A DNA stretch of 64,000 nucleotides from Paenibacillus pinihumi DSM 23905 = JCM 16419 (GCF_000422505.1 NZ_AULX01000006.1:372001-436000); one strand, 5' to 3'. Numbered from the stretch's first letter, positions 42,413-51,890 are shown. A program made the numbers and translations. The notes: generated from the sequence alone by a model not told the origin.

Positions 42413-45400
42413 TTAGAAGAACCGGTCGGCTTTTTCTTCAAAAACCCGAAGCTTAGAAACACTAATAAATGCTGGTAAAAACAAGGGTAAAAACAATACA
42501 GCCAGTAAGATCAAAGCTATAATGACAGCCGTTGCAAGCTGCAGCAATGTTAATACTCCCGATGGAATCATCGCGGCAAACGTACCTGCAAGAATCAAGA
42601 CTGCCGAGACAATGACTCCCCCTGTATGCTTCATCGCTTCATAGATAGCTTGACGAGGATTCAAATCCTTATATTCAAGATACCTCATTATTAAAAAGAT
42701 ACTATAATCTACACCTAGAGCAATGATCATAATAAATGAGAAGAATGGAATCGTCCATGTCAGATGTTCATAGTTTGTAAATGTGTTGAAAATCCATTCC
42801 GTTGCTGCCAGTGCGGTAAGGTAAGCCAATACCAAGGATACAATTGCTCCAAACGAAATCCACAAAGAGCGGGTAATCACAATCAGGAATATCAATATCC
42901 CTAATAGCATAATGATTGCTGTCTTTATGAAATCTCCAGTAGACATCGTATTGAGATCTTGGTTTTGAGATGATATGCCCCCAATGCCGTACTCAGCCCC
43001 GGCAAATTTGGATTGCTGGATTAGTTGTGTATATCTGTCCTGAATTTGTTTCACCGTCTCCATCGCCTGAGAGGAATAAGGATCATCCTTTAAAATAATC
43101 ATCCATTTTGCTTCATGTCTGTCCTTGGACATGTACATATTCAATGATTTGGAAAAAGCTTCGCCCGTACGTATTTCTTCCGGGATAAAGAAGGTCTCGG
43201 ATGGACTCGTTCTCACAACTTCATTTAAATAATCTGTTGTACTCTTCAAACCATCAGAAATCTCCTGCAAACCGTTAACACTGTCCCCTAGTCCGTTTTC
43301 CAGTTGCGGAAGGCTGCTTGCCAAACTGTTCAAGCCTTTATTCAGCTCAGTTTGCCCCTGCTCGATTGTTTTCAGTCCCTCAATTAAAGCTGGCATCCTG
43401 CTTGTAACCTGCCCCTGTCCCTGAGTGCCTTGGACAAGACCTTCATGGAGCTGGGTTGCTCCTGTCGCCAATTGCTCAGAGCCTTTACTGAGCTTTTCCT
43501 GAGCAAGCTGAATTTGCTGCATTCCCTCCTGCATACGAACCAGCTGTCCGTTTACCACATTAAACTGTTCGTTTAATTTCGTAATTCCTGCACTTAGCCT
43601 TGCCAATTGCTCATGAAGCGCAGCTGATGCTCTCTTTGTTTGTACAAAATCCGGATTGGATTTCAGTTCCTCATTTGATTGCTCCAGACGGACGACCGCA
43701 TCATTCATGTTTTGGGAAACGGATAAAATAGCATCCAGTGAGCGCTCAATATTGTCATATTGAGCGTAAAGGGTTTGATAGCCTCCTGTAATTTTGGGCA
43801 GACTCGTGCTAATTGTAGCAGTTGAATCTTTGAGCTTTGCCAAATTTCCGTTCAGACTGTGCAAACCCTTTTTCAATTCATCTGCTCCTGCAGTTCCTTT
43901 GCCTAGACCAACAGAAATCTTGCTCAAAGCCTCAATGGACTGTCCGATCCCCTCTTGTACTCTTTTTGTACCCGATACCAATTCATTAACTCTATTAAAT
44001 TCATGCAGCGGAACTGTAGCAATCCTGTCAACTGAAGCAGATAATCCGTCCTTAATTGTATTGACCCCATCATTCGCCTTGCCGATTCCTTCACTCAACC
44101 TTGAGGACTGATCACGGGTATATAGCTCTTGAATTTTCTCTCCACGAGGCTGGGTTGCACTAAACACCTTATCTACCCCATCAATAGCAATTAATTGCCT
44201 GGTCAGCGTATCGATAAAAGTCAAATTCACTGACGTATCCAGTGGCTCTTCTGCTTTTATTACGAGCGTTGTAGGCGAAGCCTGCCCGGCTGGAAAATGA
44301 TCATAGACAATATGAATGCCTTTGACTGACGGATATGAATCTTGAATTTCCTCCAGAGAATTGTAACTCAGATGCCCTGAATAGAATAAGGAAATCGGTG
44401 TTGCAACGATCAAAGTAATGATGATTCCCCAAATAGGACGCTTTACAGCAAAGCCTGTGATCGCAGAGATCACCTTGTTCCCATTATGATCAGCAGCCGC
44501 TTTGGAAGGCCAAAAGCTTATGCGGCCGAGAAGCCCCATAAATATGGGTACGATGGTGAACAACGCCAAGAGCAAAAACCCGACGCCGATGCCGACAGCT
44601 GATGCTGATTTGAATAACTGAAACTCAGCAAGTCCCAAACTGCTAAAACCGATTAATACCGCGATTCCGCTATACAATACCGTCTTGCCAGCAGTTTTAT
44701 AGGTTTGAATAATAGCTTCCAATGTAGATTCCTGCCGGATTAATTCTTCTTTGAACCGCATAAACAACAGGATCATATAATCGGTCCCAATTCCGAACAA
44801 GACCAGAACTAAAAAGATTTGTGTAAATCCGGAGAAAGGAAAGTCAAATTTATCAACCAGTTGGGTAACCGTACCCAGGGAAATCAAAAAAGTTAAAACT
44901 ACAGTAATCAGTGAAATAACAGGTGTAACCGGCGAGCGGAAAATCAAAATCAGGACGATAATGATAAAGGCGACAGCAACACCTTCTGTCTTCTTAATGC
45001 CTGCTTGAGTCGTCTTTACGAAATCCTCCATAATCAGCTCAGATCCGGTAAGATAATGATCAACCTGGACATTGTTTAATCTCTCTGTCAGGAGATTACC
45101 TATCTCTTCTTTGGAATGGGTGCCCATATCAACTGTAACCAGGACCAGTGCTGTAGTTCCATCTTTAGAGAGCATCTGTTCTTGCATATCCTCGTTATTA
45201 ATATGAGACATCACTGAAACAATTTTCAAGCCAGATTTTTGCTGCTCCAACTCGCGGACGGCGTTTTTAATCTCATCCATTTGCCGGTCATCCAGCTTAT
45301 CCCGATTATGAAACACAACGATGACCGGCATTTCATTTTCATTAACAGATTGATTCATTTCTCTAAGCAGCCGGTCCGCTTGTTTGGAAGAATATTTTTC

Positions 45401-45526
45401 TGGAACACCAGCCTGCCCTTTTTCCCGAATCAACTGACCCATATCAGGCATAAAGCTAATCAGTAATACTGCCGCAGCAACCCATAAAGCAACAATGGGC
45501 CATTTCCATTTCAAAATAAGTTTCAT
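42413..45526 (-). CDS. MMPL/RND-family membrane transporter with coiled-coil outer domain (YdgH-like)
   Basis: About 1037 residues. The protein has one N-terminal helix, an outer loop, a first membrane bundle (TM2-6, about residues 175-360), a long extracytoplasmic region (about 375-840) and a second bundle (about 855-1030). The outer region is rich in heptad-like repeats (LSEGIGKANDGVNTIKDGLS, IEALSKISVGLGKGTAGADE), suggesting a coiled-coil stalk. The membrane half motifs (GIGTDYMILLFMRFKEEL and GVDYSIFLIMRYLEY) carry the Asp-Tyr proton-relay region. These RND-like proteins export lipids or hydrophobic compounds. ATG 45526 follows GAGGAG. Confidence 0.9.
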   Translation of the reverse strand: MKLILKWKWPIVALWVAAAVLLISFMPDMGQLIREKGQAGVPEKYSSKQADRLLREMNQSVNENEMPVIVVFHNRDKLDDRQMDEIKNAVRELEQQKSGLKIVSVMSHINNEDMQEQMLSKDGTTALVLVTVDMGTHSKEEIGNLLTERLNNVQVDHYLTGSELIMEDFVKTTQAGIKKTEGVAVAFIIIVLILIFRSPVTPVISLITVVLTFLISLGTVTQLVDKFDFPFSGFTQIFLVLVLFGIGTDYMILLFMRFKEELIRQESTLEAIIQTYKTAGKTVLYSGIAVLIGFSSLGLAEFQLFKSASAVGIGVGFLLLALFTIVPIFMGLLGRISFWPSKAAADHNGNKVISAITGFAVKRPIWGIIITLIVATPISLFYSGHLSYNSLEEIQDSYPSVKGIHIVYDHFPAGQASPTTLVIKAEEPLDTSVNLTFIDTLTRQLIAIDGVDKVFSATQPRGEKIQELYTRDQSSRLSEGIGKANDGVNTIKDGLSASVDRIATVPLHEFNRVNELVSGTKRVQEGIGQSIEALSKISVGLGKGTAGADELKKGLHSLNGNLAKLKDSTATISTSLPKITGGYQTLYAQYDNIERSLDAILSVSQNMNDAVVRLEQSNEELKSNPDFVQTKRASAALHEQLARLSAGITKLNEQFNVVNGQLVRMQEGMQQIQLAQEKLSKGSEQLATGATQLHEGLVQGTQGQGQVTSRMPALIEGLKTIEQGQTELNKGLNSLASSLPQLENGLGDSVNGLQEISDGLKSTTDYLNEVVRTSPSETFFIPEEIRTGEAFSKSLNMYMSKDRHEAKWMIILKDDPYSSQAMETVKQIQDRYTQLIQQSKFAGAEYGIGGISSQNQDLNTMSTGDFIKTAIIMLLGILIFLIVITRSLWISFGAIVSLVLAYLTALAATEWIFNTFTNYEHLTWTIPFFSFIMIIALGVDYSIFLIMRYLEYKDLNPRQAIYEAMKHTGGVIVSAVLILAGTFAAMIPSGVLTLLQLATAVIIALILLAVLFLPLFLPAFISVSKLRVFEEKADRFF

Positions 45527-45608
45527 AATACGTCTCCTCATCCCAAAAACATTTATGGATTTAATTAAAGGTCTTCATCGGTTGTAAGCAGTTTCTAAGC
45601 CCATGGAA

Positions 45609-46610
45609 TTACTTTATTTTAACGACTACCTTCCCTTTGGCACCCCCGCCTTCAAGGTATTTGAGTGCTTGTGGTGCATCTTCAAATCTAAACACCTTAT
45701 CAATGACTGGCTTAATGTGCCCTTCCTCAATAAAGCCCTTAATTATCTTTAATTGGGCTCCGCTCGGTTTCATGAACAGGAAGTGGTAGCTTGTCCGGGT
45801 TTTCTTCTCAAGTGCTGTGAGTTTATGGCTCACGATAGATAAAAGAGTTGTCTTCAACCAGCCTAATTGTGCTTCTTTACCAAATCTTGCGTTTGGCAAG
45901 CCGGAGACGGATACTATTTTTCCATTTGGCTTCAGCACCTGAAATGATTTTTTCAAGACTTCGCCGCCTAAAGTATCATAAACCGCATCATATCCCGTAA
46001 GCAGCTCTTCAAAATTCTCTTTTCTATAGTTAATGATTTGATCTGCACCCAGTGATTTGACCAATTCATAACCTTTATCACTTGCAGTAGTTGCGACATA
46101 AGCACCCATTAATTTAGCCAACTGAATGGCGAAGGTGCCTACGCCGCCTGAGCCGGCATGAATCAGAATTTTTTGGCCCTTTTGGAGCTTCAAAATATCG
46201 TGAAAGGCTTGATAAGTTGTGAGTCCGACCAGCGGTATCGACGCCGCTTCTTCAAAGCTCAGGTTCCGCGGCTTTAGTGAGATGTCATCCTGATGAACAG
46301 CAATATATTCGGCCAATGTCCCGATCCGGCCTTTGCGTGGTCTACCATAAACTTCATCTCCGGATATAAATCCTTTCACCCGGCTGCCAACTTTAATGAC
46401 AATTCCAGAAAAATCATTTCCAAGGATTAAAGGCATATCATACTTGAGCAGGAATTTTGCCTTTCCTTCCTTTACTTTAAAATCGATAGGATTTAAGCTG
46501 GCAGCGTTAATTTCCACCAGTACATCCATTTCCCCGATCTCAGGCATTGGTTTCTCAGCCATCAATAATGGCACATCTTTTCCGAATTTCTCAATAATCA
46601 TAGCTTTCAT
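45609..46610 (-). CDS. NADP-dependent quinone/zinc-type oxidoreductase (MDR superfamily)
   Basis: A 333-residue MDR protein with the N-terminal EKFGKDVPLLMAEKPMPEIG, the VLVEINAASLNPIDFKVKEG segment, NDFSGIVIKVGS and the NADP-binding HAGSGGVGTFAIQLAKLMGA Rossmann turn. It lacks the structural zinc-binding cysteines, as in quinone reductase subtypes. ATG 46610 follows GGAGTG by 5-6 bases. Three copies of one palindromic motif surround this gene and the ArsR gene just upstream, so it is a likely ArsR target. Confidence 0.9.
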   Translation of the reverse strand: MKAMIIEKFGKDVPLLMAEKPMPEIGEMDVLVEINAASLNPIDFKVKEGKAKFLLKYDMPLILGNDFSGIVIKVGSRVKGFISGDEVYGRPRKGRIGTLAEYIAVHQDDISLKPRNLSFEEAASIPLVGLTTYQAFHDILKLQKGQKILIHAGSGGVGTFAIQLAKLMGAYVATTASDKGYELVKSLGADQIINYRKENFEELLTGYDAVYDTLGGEVLKKSFQVLKPNGKIVSVSGLPNARFGKEAQLGWLKTTLLSIVSHKLTALEKKTRTSYHFLFMKPSGAQLKIIKGFIEEGHIKPVIDKVFRFEDAPQALKYLEGGGAKGKVVVKIK

Positions 46611-46635
46611 TTCAATCACTCCATTATGGTTATTG

Positions 46636-46651
46636 GTTTAAACATATAAAC
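46636..46651. promoter_or_regulatory. Candidate ArsR operator copy 1
   Basis: GTTTAAACATATAAAC, 25 bp upstream of the oxidoreductase start. Confidence 0.5.
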
Positions 46652-46806
46652 ATATTAAATAAAAAAATTCCCTGATTTACTCCATTCGTCTTTTGCTGAC
46701 CAGGAATTTTCATTTTCTGAATTCAATAATTTGAAACTGATTGGAGAGAATCAAATTTAGTATTAGCATTTAAGTTTTCATTCATCCTGTTCTATATATG
46801 ATTATA

Positions 46807-46824
46807 GGTTTAAACATATGAACC
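46807..46824. promoter_or_regulatory. Candidate ArsR operator copy 2
   Basis: GGTTTAAACATATGAACC lies between the arsR stop and the oxidoreductase gene. Confidence 0.5.
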
Positions 46825-46849
46825 AATTGTATAAAAAAGCCTATTCCAT

Positions 46850-47185
46850 TTAAATTGTTTGTTGATCAGGATTGATACATTGTGCTTCAATCGCCGCAAT
46901 TAATGATTTGAGTTGTTCAAGCGGTTTGCGGACAGTCAGTATATAATAATTTTCTACACTCTTTTTTTCAAAATTAACAAAGCCAGACTGCTTCAACACC
47001 TTTAAATGATGGGAGACGGCCGGCCTGGACAAATTGATTTGCTCCGCTATCGTATTAACATTAAGTCCCGATTTATGCTGTGCAAGCAGCATAATAATAG
47101 CTTGACGGTTTTCATCAGTCAGCACATCCAGCAAAGGTATACTCTCTTTAAATTGTTGTAGAATCTGCTCGGTTTGCTGACTCAT
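46850..47185 (-). CDS. ArsR family transcriptional regulator
   Basis: A 111-residue winged-helix repressor: TDENRQAIIMLLAQHKSGLN, the recognition helix SRPAVSHHLKVLKQSGFV and a wing (EKKSVENYYILTV). It lacks the ELCVC metal site of ArsR/SmtB sensors, so it is probably not a metal sensor. ATG 47185 fits the ribosome site AAGGGG; a GTG at 47194 is alternative. It precedes the MDR oxidoreductase gene. Confidence 0.9.
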   Translation of the reverse strand: MSQQTEQILQQFKESIPLLDVLTDENRQAIIMLLAQHKSGLNVNTIAEQINLSRPAVSHHLKVLKQSGFVNFEKKSVENYYILTVRKPLEQLKSLIAAIEAQCINPDQQTI

Positions 47186-47208
47186 ATACGCCACCCCTTC
47201 CGTTTATT

Positions 47209-47226
47209 CGTTTAAGTACGTAAACC
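47209..47226. promoter_or_regulatory. Candidate ArsR operator copy 3
   Basis: CGTTTAAGTACGTAAACC, a clear palindrome 24 bp upstream of the arsR start, matches the other two sites in its GTTTAA...AAC arms. Confidence 0.55.
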
Positions 47227-47297
47227 TAATTATAACCAAGTTGTTTTTAAAATCAAGTGCGAGCTTGCCTATACTGCTTCGACAGTCCAATAAAAAA

Positions 47298-47330
47298 GGA
47301 CGTCCCCAAGCTTTAGCTCAGGTTACGTCC
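47298..47330 (-). terminator. Terminator after the phosphotransferase gene
   Basis: A stem built on GGACGT (minus strand reading into ...GGACGTCC) followed by TTTTTT lies 16 bp after the stop of the phosphotransferase gene. Confidence 0.65.
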
Positions 47331-47346
47331 ACGCTTCTATTCCCCC

Positions 47347-48345
47347 TTACACATCATCCAACCGGTCTGCCAGCGTCGGCCATTGATCTTCAATCCAATG
47401 CATTTCTTCCACAAAACGGCCAAGCAATGTGCGCAGCCCGCTATCAACCCGGACCTCTGTACGAAGCCACCAGATGGATTCGATGATATACAGCATTTTT
47501 ATCGCGCGGGAAAGCATACCATGCGGTGCTTCGTAATAGCCACGGTAACCTTCCATAAATGCTTGGACTGTTTCCATCCGCAGTTGTCCATTCTGCAAAG
47601 ACCCTGACAAAATTGCACGGGCCACATCGATTTCCGGATATGCCATCGTCATTCGGTCAAAGTCCACAATGCCAGCCAGCCCCTGCCCGTGAACCAGGAT
47701 ATTATCGACCCACAAATCCCAATGCAGCCAGCCCGACGGACAAGCTTCAAACAGGCGAAAATCCAAGGAATGAACGATGTCCCGTGACCGCTCCAGCCAC
47801 TCCATGACAATCGTATCTTCAGCTTCTTTCGCTTTGTCCCAATTGATCTGCCAATCCCGTAAATAGGCCTCCTTATCCGGTTCCCAGGCCGGCTTGCTGA
47901 GCGGCGGCACCGCTTGAAGCCACTTATGCATTCGGCCAACTGCCGTACCCAATTCGAACATTTGCTTCTTACTCAAGTATCCGGCTTGAGCGCTGTGTCC
48001 ATCCACCCAGTCCAGCACTGTATATAACAGACCTGAGGGAGTTTCCTGTATGTACTGGTCCTTATATGTATATACTCCAGGGCACGGTATTCCGGCTGCG
48101 TTCAACCCTTGTTGCAGTTGCAGTGTTTTCTCGATTGCCCTTCTTCTCTCAGGATTTGTATGCATCCTGTACCGGTCCGGATGATAATACTTTATAAAGA
48201 GAGACCCGTTATCCGTATCTATCTTCCACTTGACGTTGAGCCAGCCCTTGTCGATTGTCGTTGCCTCTTTCACGGATATTCCAAACCGATTCTTAAGATG
48301 AACCGCAATTTCATCTGCCCAGTACGATTCCGTTTCATTAGCCAT
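47347..48345 (-). CDS. APH-type phosphotransferase (aminoglycoside/choline-kinase-like)
   Basis: A 332-residue kinase-like protein. The APH fold shows the Lys in SLFIKYYHPDR, a hydrophobic linker (YTVLDWVDGHSAQ), the Brenner-type catalytic loop WLHWDLWVDNILV (His-x-Asp-x5-Asn) and a metal-binding DFDR motif in GIVDFDRM. This is typical of CotS- or aminoglycoside-phosphotransferase-like proteins; the substrate is unknown, and members of the CotS group are spore-coat proteins. ATG 48345 aligns with the family start; GTG 48369 is alternative. Confidence 0.85.
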   Translation of the reverse strand: MANETESYWADEIAVHLKNRFGISVKEATTIDKGWLNVKWKIDTDNGSLFIKYYHPDRYRMHTNPERRRAIEKTLQLQQGLNAAGIPCPGVYTYKDQYIQETPSGLLYTVLDWVDGHSAQAGYLSKKQMFELGTAVGRMHKWLQAVPPLSKPAWEPDKEAYLRDWQINWDKAKEAEDTIVMEWLERSRDIVHSLDFRLFEACPSGWLHWDLWVDNILVHGQGLAGIVDFDRMTMAYPEIDVARAILSGSLQNGQLRMETVQAFMEGYRGYYEAPHGMLSRAIKMLYIIESIWWLRTEVRVDSGLRTLLGRFVEEMHWIEDQWPTLADRLDDV

Positions 48346-48411
48346 GGGATGACACCATACCCTTTCCACGAATAATTTGATTCAGCCTCTCCGCACATTC
48401 GGAAGTCTGAT

Positions 48412-49311
48412 TTAAGATTGATAAAATATTTCAAGATTTCTTATTAAAGATTCGCCCATAGCGGATAGCGTTTCTTCTGTATAAAACGCAGTATGCGGGC
48501 TACAGATGACATTCGCCAATTCACATAGAGAAATGTCGGTTAACGGCTCTTCCGGAAACACGTCCAGCCCTGCCCCAAATAAGCGCCCTGCAAGCAAGCT
48601 TTCTTTCAAAGACTCGTAGTCCAACAAGCTGCCTCTGGATGTATTAATCAGAATGGCATTCGGCTTCATCAGATTGATTTTTTCCTTATCGAAAAATACT
48701 TTATTGTCTTTATTGGATAAGTGCAGGGTAAGGATATCGGATTCCCCGATGACTTGCAAAAGCGGCATTTCCCCGTCCTTCTCTTCTCCAGTTTTGCCTG
48801 CGATGAGAACTTCCATGCCAAGCGCCCGTCCTATCGATCCCACCTGCCGGCCAATTTGACCGTATCCGATTACCCCTAGCTTTTTTCCTGAAAGCTCGTA
48901 ATTCGGCTTTAACTCCCCTCTCCAATTTCCCGCGATGATGCTGTTATGTGAGGATTTTAACTGCTTCGTGACCGCAAATATCAGGGCAAATGTATGCTCC
49001 GCGACTGAAACTTGACTTACTTGAGGAATGCCTTTGACGGTTATTCCCATTTCCTCAGCCAATTGGCGATCAATATAATCCGTGTTGTGGGCACGTATCC
49101 CTATGTACTTGCATTTAGATAATTTCAAAAGCGACTCTCGTGACAGGCGGCTATGCAGCAGCATCGCATCACAATTCCTTAGTTGCTCCTCCTTCGGATT
49201 ATAGGGAGAAAACACTTCAACATTATACCCTTCATTTAAGCGGGCTTGGGCCTCTTTTGACAATACAATTGCAGAGTCGAGCAGACAATATCGTTTTGGT
49301 GTTACATTCAT
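48412..49311 (-). CDS. D-isomer-specific 2-hydroxyacid dehydrogenase
   Basis: A 299-residue NAD-dependent dehydrogenase (SerA/phosphoglycerate-dehydrogenase-like group). The Rossmann motif is GVIGYGQIGRQVGSIGRALGM; the catalytic Arg is in NTSRGSLLD, Glu in DVFPEEPL and His in CSPHTAFYTEE. The substrate is unclear and a partial N-terminal domain is present (MLLHSRLSRESLLKLSKCKYIG). ATG 49311 follows AAGGGGG; the frame is open for 44 more codons. Confidence 0.88.
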   Translation of the reverse strand: MNVTPKRYCLLDSAIVLSKEAQARLNEGYNVEVFSPYNPKEEQLRNCDAMLLHSRLSRESLLKLSKCKYIGIRAHNTDYIDRQLAEEMGITVKGIPQVSQVSVAEHTFALIFAVTKQLKSSHNSIIAGNWRGELKPNYELSGKKLGVIGYGQIGRQVGSIGRALGMEVLIAGKTGEEKDGEMPLLQVIGESDILTLHLSNKDNKVFFDKEKINLMKPNAILINTSRGSLLDYESLKESLLAGRLFGAGLDVFPEEPLTDISLCELANVICSPHTAFYTEETLSAMGESLIRNLEIFYQS

Positions 49312-49816
49312 ATTTATATCGGCCCCCTTCTGGTCTTGGATACAATCAGCTTCCGAAAGATTCAATACAGAGATCGATGCTGTTAAGGTCTGGCTTAAGG
49401 CTGAGAAAAAGGGAAGCGATATGCAATACTGTCCCTTTAGCATCTTTCTTAAATTAATAAATAATGATCTAATTGTAATTATAGGTCTTCATACTGCAGC
49501 ATGTACATTCTCATACCGTGTTCTTTTTGTCATAATGTGAAATAGGCTTCTCAGTTATAAACAGCCATTTCTTGTCCGCTCAGCACGCCGTATCGAACTT
49601 CTTAGCAGCCGCGGTAATCAGGCAGAATATATGCATCTTGTCTATCATTGCATTTCATTGACAATGATCCTCATTATCATTATATTTAAGATACATATGA
49701 AACACGATTGAACAGCGGCACACAGAAGCGTCTTTGTACAAGAGCGCTCTGAACGGAAATCCGTTGTTGAATGTATGACTAGCCCTATAAAAGGATGGAG
49801 CAAAGGAGAGACTGGC
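49312..49816. other. Intergenic region with a Fur box
   Basis: About 500 bp between divergent genes. Besides the Fur box at 49660-49678 I see no gene with a ribosome site. AT content rises towards the Fur box. Confidence 0.5.
49660..49678. promoter_or_regulatory. Fur box upstream of the AraC regulator
   Basis: GACAATGATCCTCATTATC matches 16 of 19 positions of the classical Fur box GATAATGATAATCATTATC. Confidence 0.8.
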
Positions 49817-51802
49817 GTGAATCTGGAAGCCCGAATCAGGCTGTGGAACCTGTCTCATATCCATATTTTCGATATTCGCCGTTCGGTAATGAACGCTGGG
49901 GATTGTTTGCAGAGCTACCTTCTTCCCTCCAGCGCTTTCCTCTACGTACTGCATGGACAAGCACATATTGAATGGGATGAAGAGCATATTTCAGCCAGAT
50001 CGCATCTGTTGCTGCATGGAGGCAAAGGGCTCCGGCTCGCGATCACAGCGGTTGACGAGCTTCATTATTATATCATTCTGTATAAAGCAGTCCTCCCCAA
50101 ACTTGCCCACCGCGAATGGCTTCGTCTCGTCGAGTCAGGCAACCCGTTCTATGAACGCTACAGCTTAACGGTAAATCAGCCTCTGTATATGGTGAATAAA
50201 CTGCTGGAGATGGAGGAGCAGTGGAACAGGCCGGGTGCGCGTTCCAAGCTGCTTGCCCGCTCCAGCTTTTATCAGTTTGTCCATGAACTGCTCTCTCAGC
50301 TGGAGGAGCAAGGCGTACATGCCGCTGTGCCGGATCTGGCGCTTCAGGCCGTGCGTTACATCGAGGAGCATTACAGCGAGCCGATTACGCTGGAAAGGCT
50401 GAGCGAACTGCTGGATTGCAGCTCCCGGATGCTGCTGAGGAAGTTTAAAGCCCAATTTCAGACATCCCCTATTGATTATCTCATCCAGGTCAGAATGGAG
50501 CAGGCCAAGCAGCTGCTGTCCCGCACCCGCCTCCCTATCAGGGAAATTGCGGAGAGCACGGGATATACAGACCACTATTATTTCAGCCGTCTGTTCAAAA
50601 AGAATGCCGGCGTTCCCCCGGCCGAATACAGGGCACTTGTTATTAGCGGCAAAATTGTGCCATATGATCCATCTGCGTTGTCGACATTATCCATTGTAGG
50701 AAACAAGCTTCAACGGTATATTGATGGAGACATTAATAATCATTATCAATACAAGTTGGAAAGGGAGCTTAATATGTACGGTAAGTCCAGAAAGTCTTTG
50801 GCTATTCTTGTTATTTGTATGGCAATGCTGCTCAGCGCATGCGGAGGAGGAGCGGTCAATACGAATTCAGCGAAGGGGAATAACAGCAGCACTCCTGCTG
50901 TTAACAATTCAGCAAATACGCAGGCAACAACAGATAAACAAGAAAATGCGCCTGCAACCCGCACCATAAAGCATGCGATGGGAGAAGAGACGATTGTCGG
51001 TACACCTGAACGTATTGTTATTTTGACGAATGAAGGTACGGAGGCACTGTTGTCTGTAGGGGTAAAGCCGGTCGGCGCTGTGCAATCCTGGGTCGGAGAT
51101 CCGTGGTATGAGCATATTGCATCAAACATGGAAGGTGTTGAGGTCGTCGGGGATGAGCTGCAGCCGAATATCGAGCTGATCGCCAGCCTGAAGCCGGATC
51201 TCATTATCGGTAACAAGGTCCGTCAGGAAAAAGTGTACGAGCAGTTGAAGCAAATTGCCCCTACTGTGTTCTCTGACGATCTGGCCGGAGACTGGAAAAT
51301 CAATTTCACCCTCTATATGGAGGCGCTCGGCAAGCAGGAGGAAGGAAAGAGCCTGATGGCCGAATTTGACAAGCGTGTGGAAGAAGCGAAAGCGAAGCTG
51401 ACAGACAAGCTGGATACGAAGGTATCGGTGGCACGCTTCTCCGCCTCTCAAGTACGCATCTACCAAAAGCAGACATTCTCTGGCGTGCTCTTGAATCAAC
51501 TGGGCTTTGCCAGACCGGAATCACAAGATAAAGACAGCTTCATTGAAGTCATGTCCAAGGAGACCATTCCGAGCATGGACGGCGATGTACTCTTCTACTT
51601 TGTCACGGAAGCGGCAGGCTCGACGGATGCATCCAAGGCTGCGGAAGAATGGATGAAGGATCCGTTGTTCCAAACCTTGAATGTGGTCAAAAACAACAAG
51701 GTCGTGCAGGTAGATGAAGCGATTTGGAATACGGCCGGCGGTTACAAGGCTGCTAATCTGCTGCTTGATGAAATCGTTGCTTATTTCGAAGCGGAAAAAT
51801 AG
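49817..51802 (+). CDS. AraC regulator reading in frame into a siderophore-binding lipoprotein
   Basis: One open frame of about 661 residues. Residues about 1-150 form a cupin-like sensor domain, about 175-275 the AraC double HTH (EPITLERLSELLDCSSRMLL, LPIREIAESTGYTDHYYFSR, FKKNAGVPPAEYRALV). A linker contains an internal ribosome site, a Fur box and a lipoprotein signal (SLAILVICMAMLLSACGGG), followed by a complete siderophore-type binding protein (about 370-661). No stop codon separates the halves. This resembles Bacillus Btr, an AraC protein carrying a bacillibactin-binding domain, but here the mid-ORF signal peptide and Fur box point to two adjacent genes whose separating stop is missing. 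The start is GTG 49817 after AAAGGAG. FecCD permeases follow. Confidence 0.85.
   Translation: MNLEARIRLWNLSHIHIFDIRRSVMNAGDCLQSYLLPSSAFLYVLHGQAHIEWDEEHISARSHLLLHGGKGLRLAITAVDELHYYIILYKAVLPKLAHREWLRLVESGNPFYERYSLTVNQPLYMVNKLLEMEEQWNRPGARSKLLARSSFYQFVHELLSQLEEQGVHAAVPDLALQAVRYIEEHYSEPITLERLSELLDCSSRMLLRKFKAQFQTSPIDYLIQVRMEQAKQLLSRTRLPIREIAESTGYTDHYYFSRLFKKNAGVPPAEYRALVISGKIVPYDPSALSTLSIVGNKLQRYIDGDINNHYQYKLERELNMYGKSRKSLAILVICMAMLLSACGGGAVNTNSAKGNNSSTPAVNNSANTQATTDKQENAPATRTIKHAMGEETIVGTPERIVILTNEGTEALLSVGVKPVGAVQSWVGDPWYEHIASNMEGVEVVGDELQPNIELIASLKPDLIIGNKVRQEKVYEQLKQIAPTVFSDDLAGDWKINFTLYMEALGKQEEGKSLMAEFDKRVEEAKAKLTDKLDTKVSVARFSASQVRIYQKQTFSGVLLNQLGFARPESQDKDSFIEVMSKETIPSMDGDVLFYFVTEAAGSTDASKAAEEWMKDPLFQTLNVVKNNKVVQVDEAIWNTAGGYKAANLLLDEIVAYFEAEK
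50729..50747. promoter_or_regulatory. Fur box inside the AraC-SBP frame
   Basis: GACATTAATAATCATTATC matches 16 of 19 Fur-box positions and lies just before the internal start of the binding-protein half. Confidence 0.75.
50774..51802 (+). CDS. Ferric-siderophore substrate-binding lipoprotein (internal start)
   Basis: From ATG 50774, preceded by AAAGGGAG, a 342-residue lipoprotein can be translated. It has a signal peptide with lipobox LLSACGGG, a low-complexity Asn/Thr linker and a type III (helical-backbone) binding-protein domain (IKHAMGEETIVGTPERIVIL; NIELIASLKPDLIIGNKVRQ). It should dock with the two FecCD permeases downstream. The upstream AraC frame runs into it without a stop, so it may be made both as a free lipoprotein and as the C-terminal half of a fusion. 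Confidence 0.75.
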   Translation: MYGKSRKSLAILVICMAMLLSACGGGAVNTNSAKGNNSSTPAVNNSANTQATTDKQENAPATRTIKHAMGEETIVGTPERIVILTNEGTEALLSVGVKPVGAVQSWVGDPWYEHIASNMEGVEVVGDELQPNIELIASLKPDLIIGNKVRQEKVYEQLKQIAPTVFSDDLAGDWKINFTLYMEALGKQEEGKSLMAEFDKRVEEAKAKLTDKLDTKVSVARFSASQVRIYQKQTFSGVLLNQLGFARPESQDKDSFIEVMSKETIPSMDGDVLFYFVTEAAGSTDASKAAEEWMKDPLFQTLNVVKNNKVVQVDEAIWNTAGGYKAANLLLDEIVAYFEAEK

Positions 51803-51890
51803 TACAGGCAGTTTTGGCGGCAACAGGCTGACGTTCGTACCAACGGCGTCGGCTTGTTTGCTTGCGTCAGAAGGATGACAAGGAGATACC

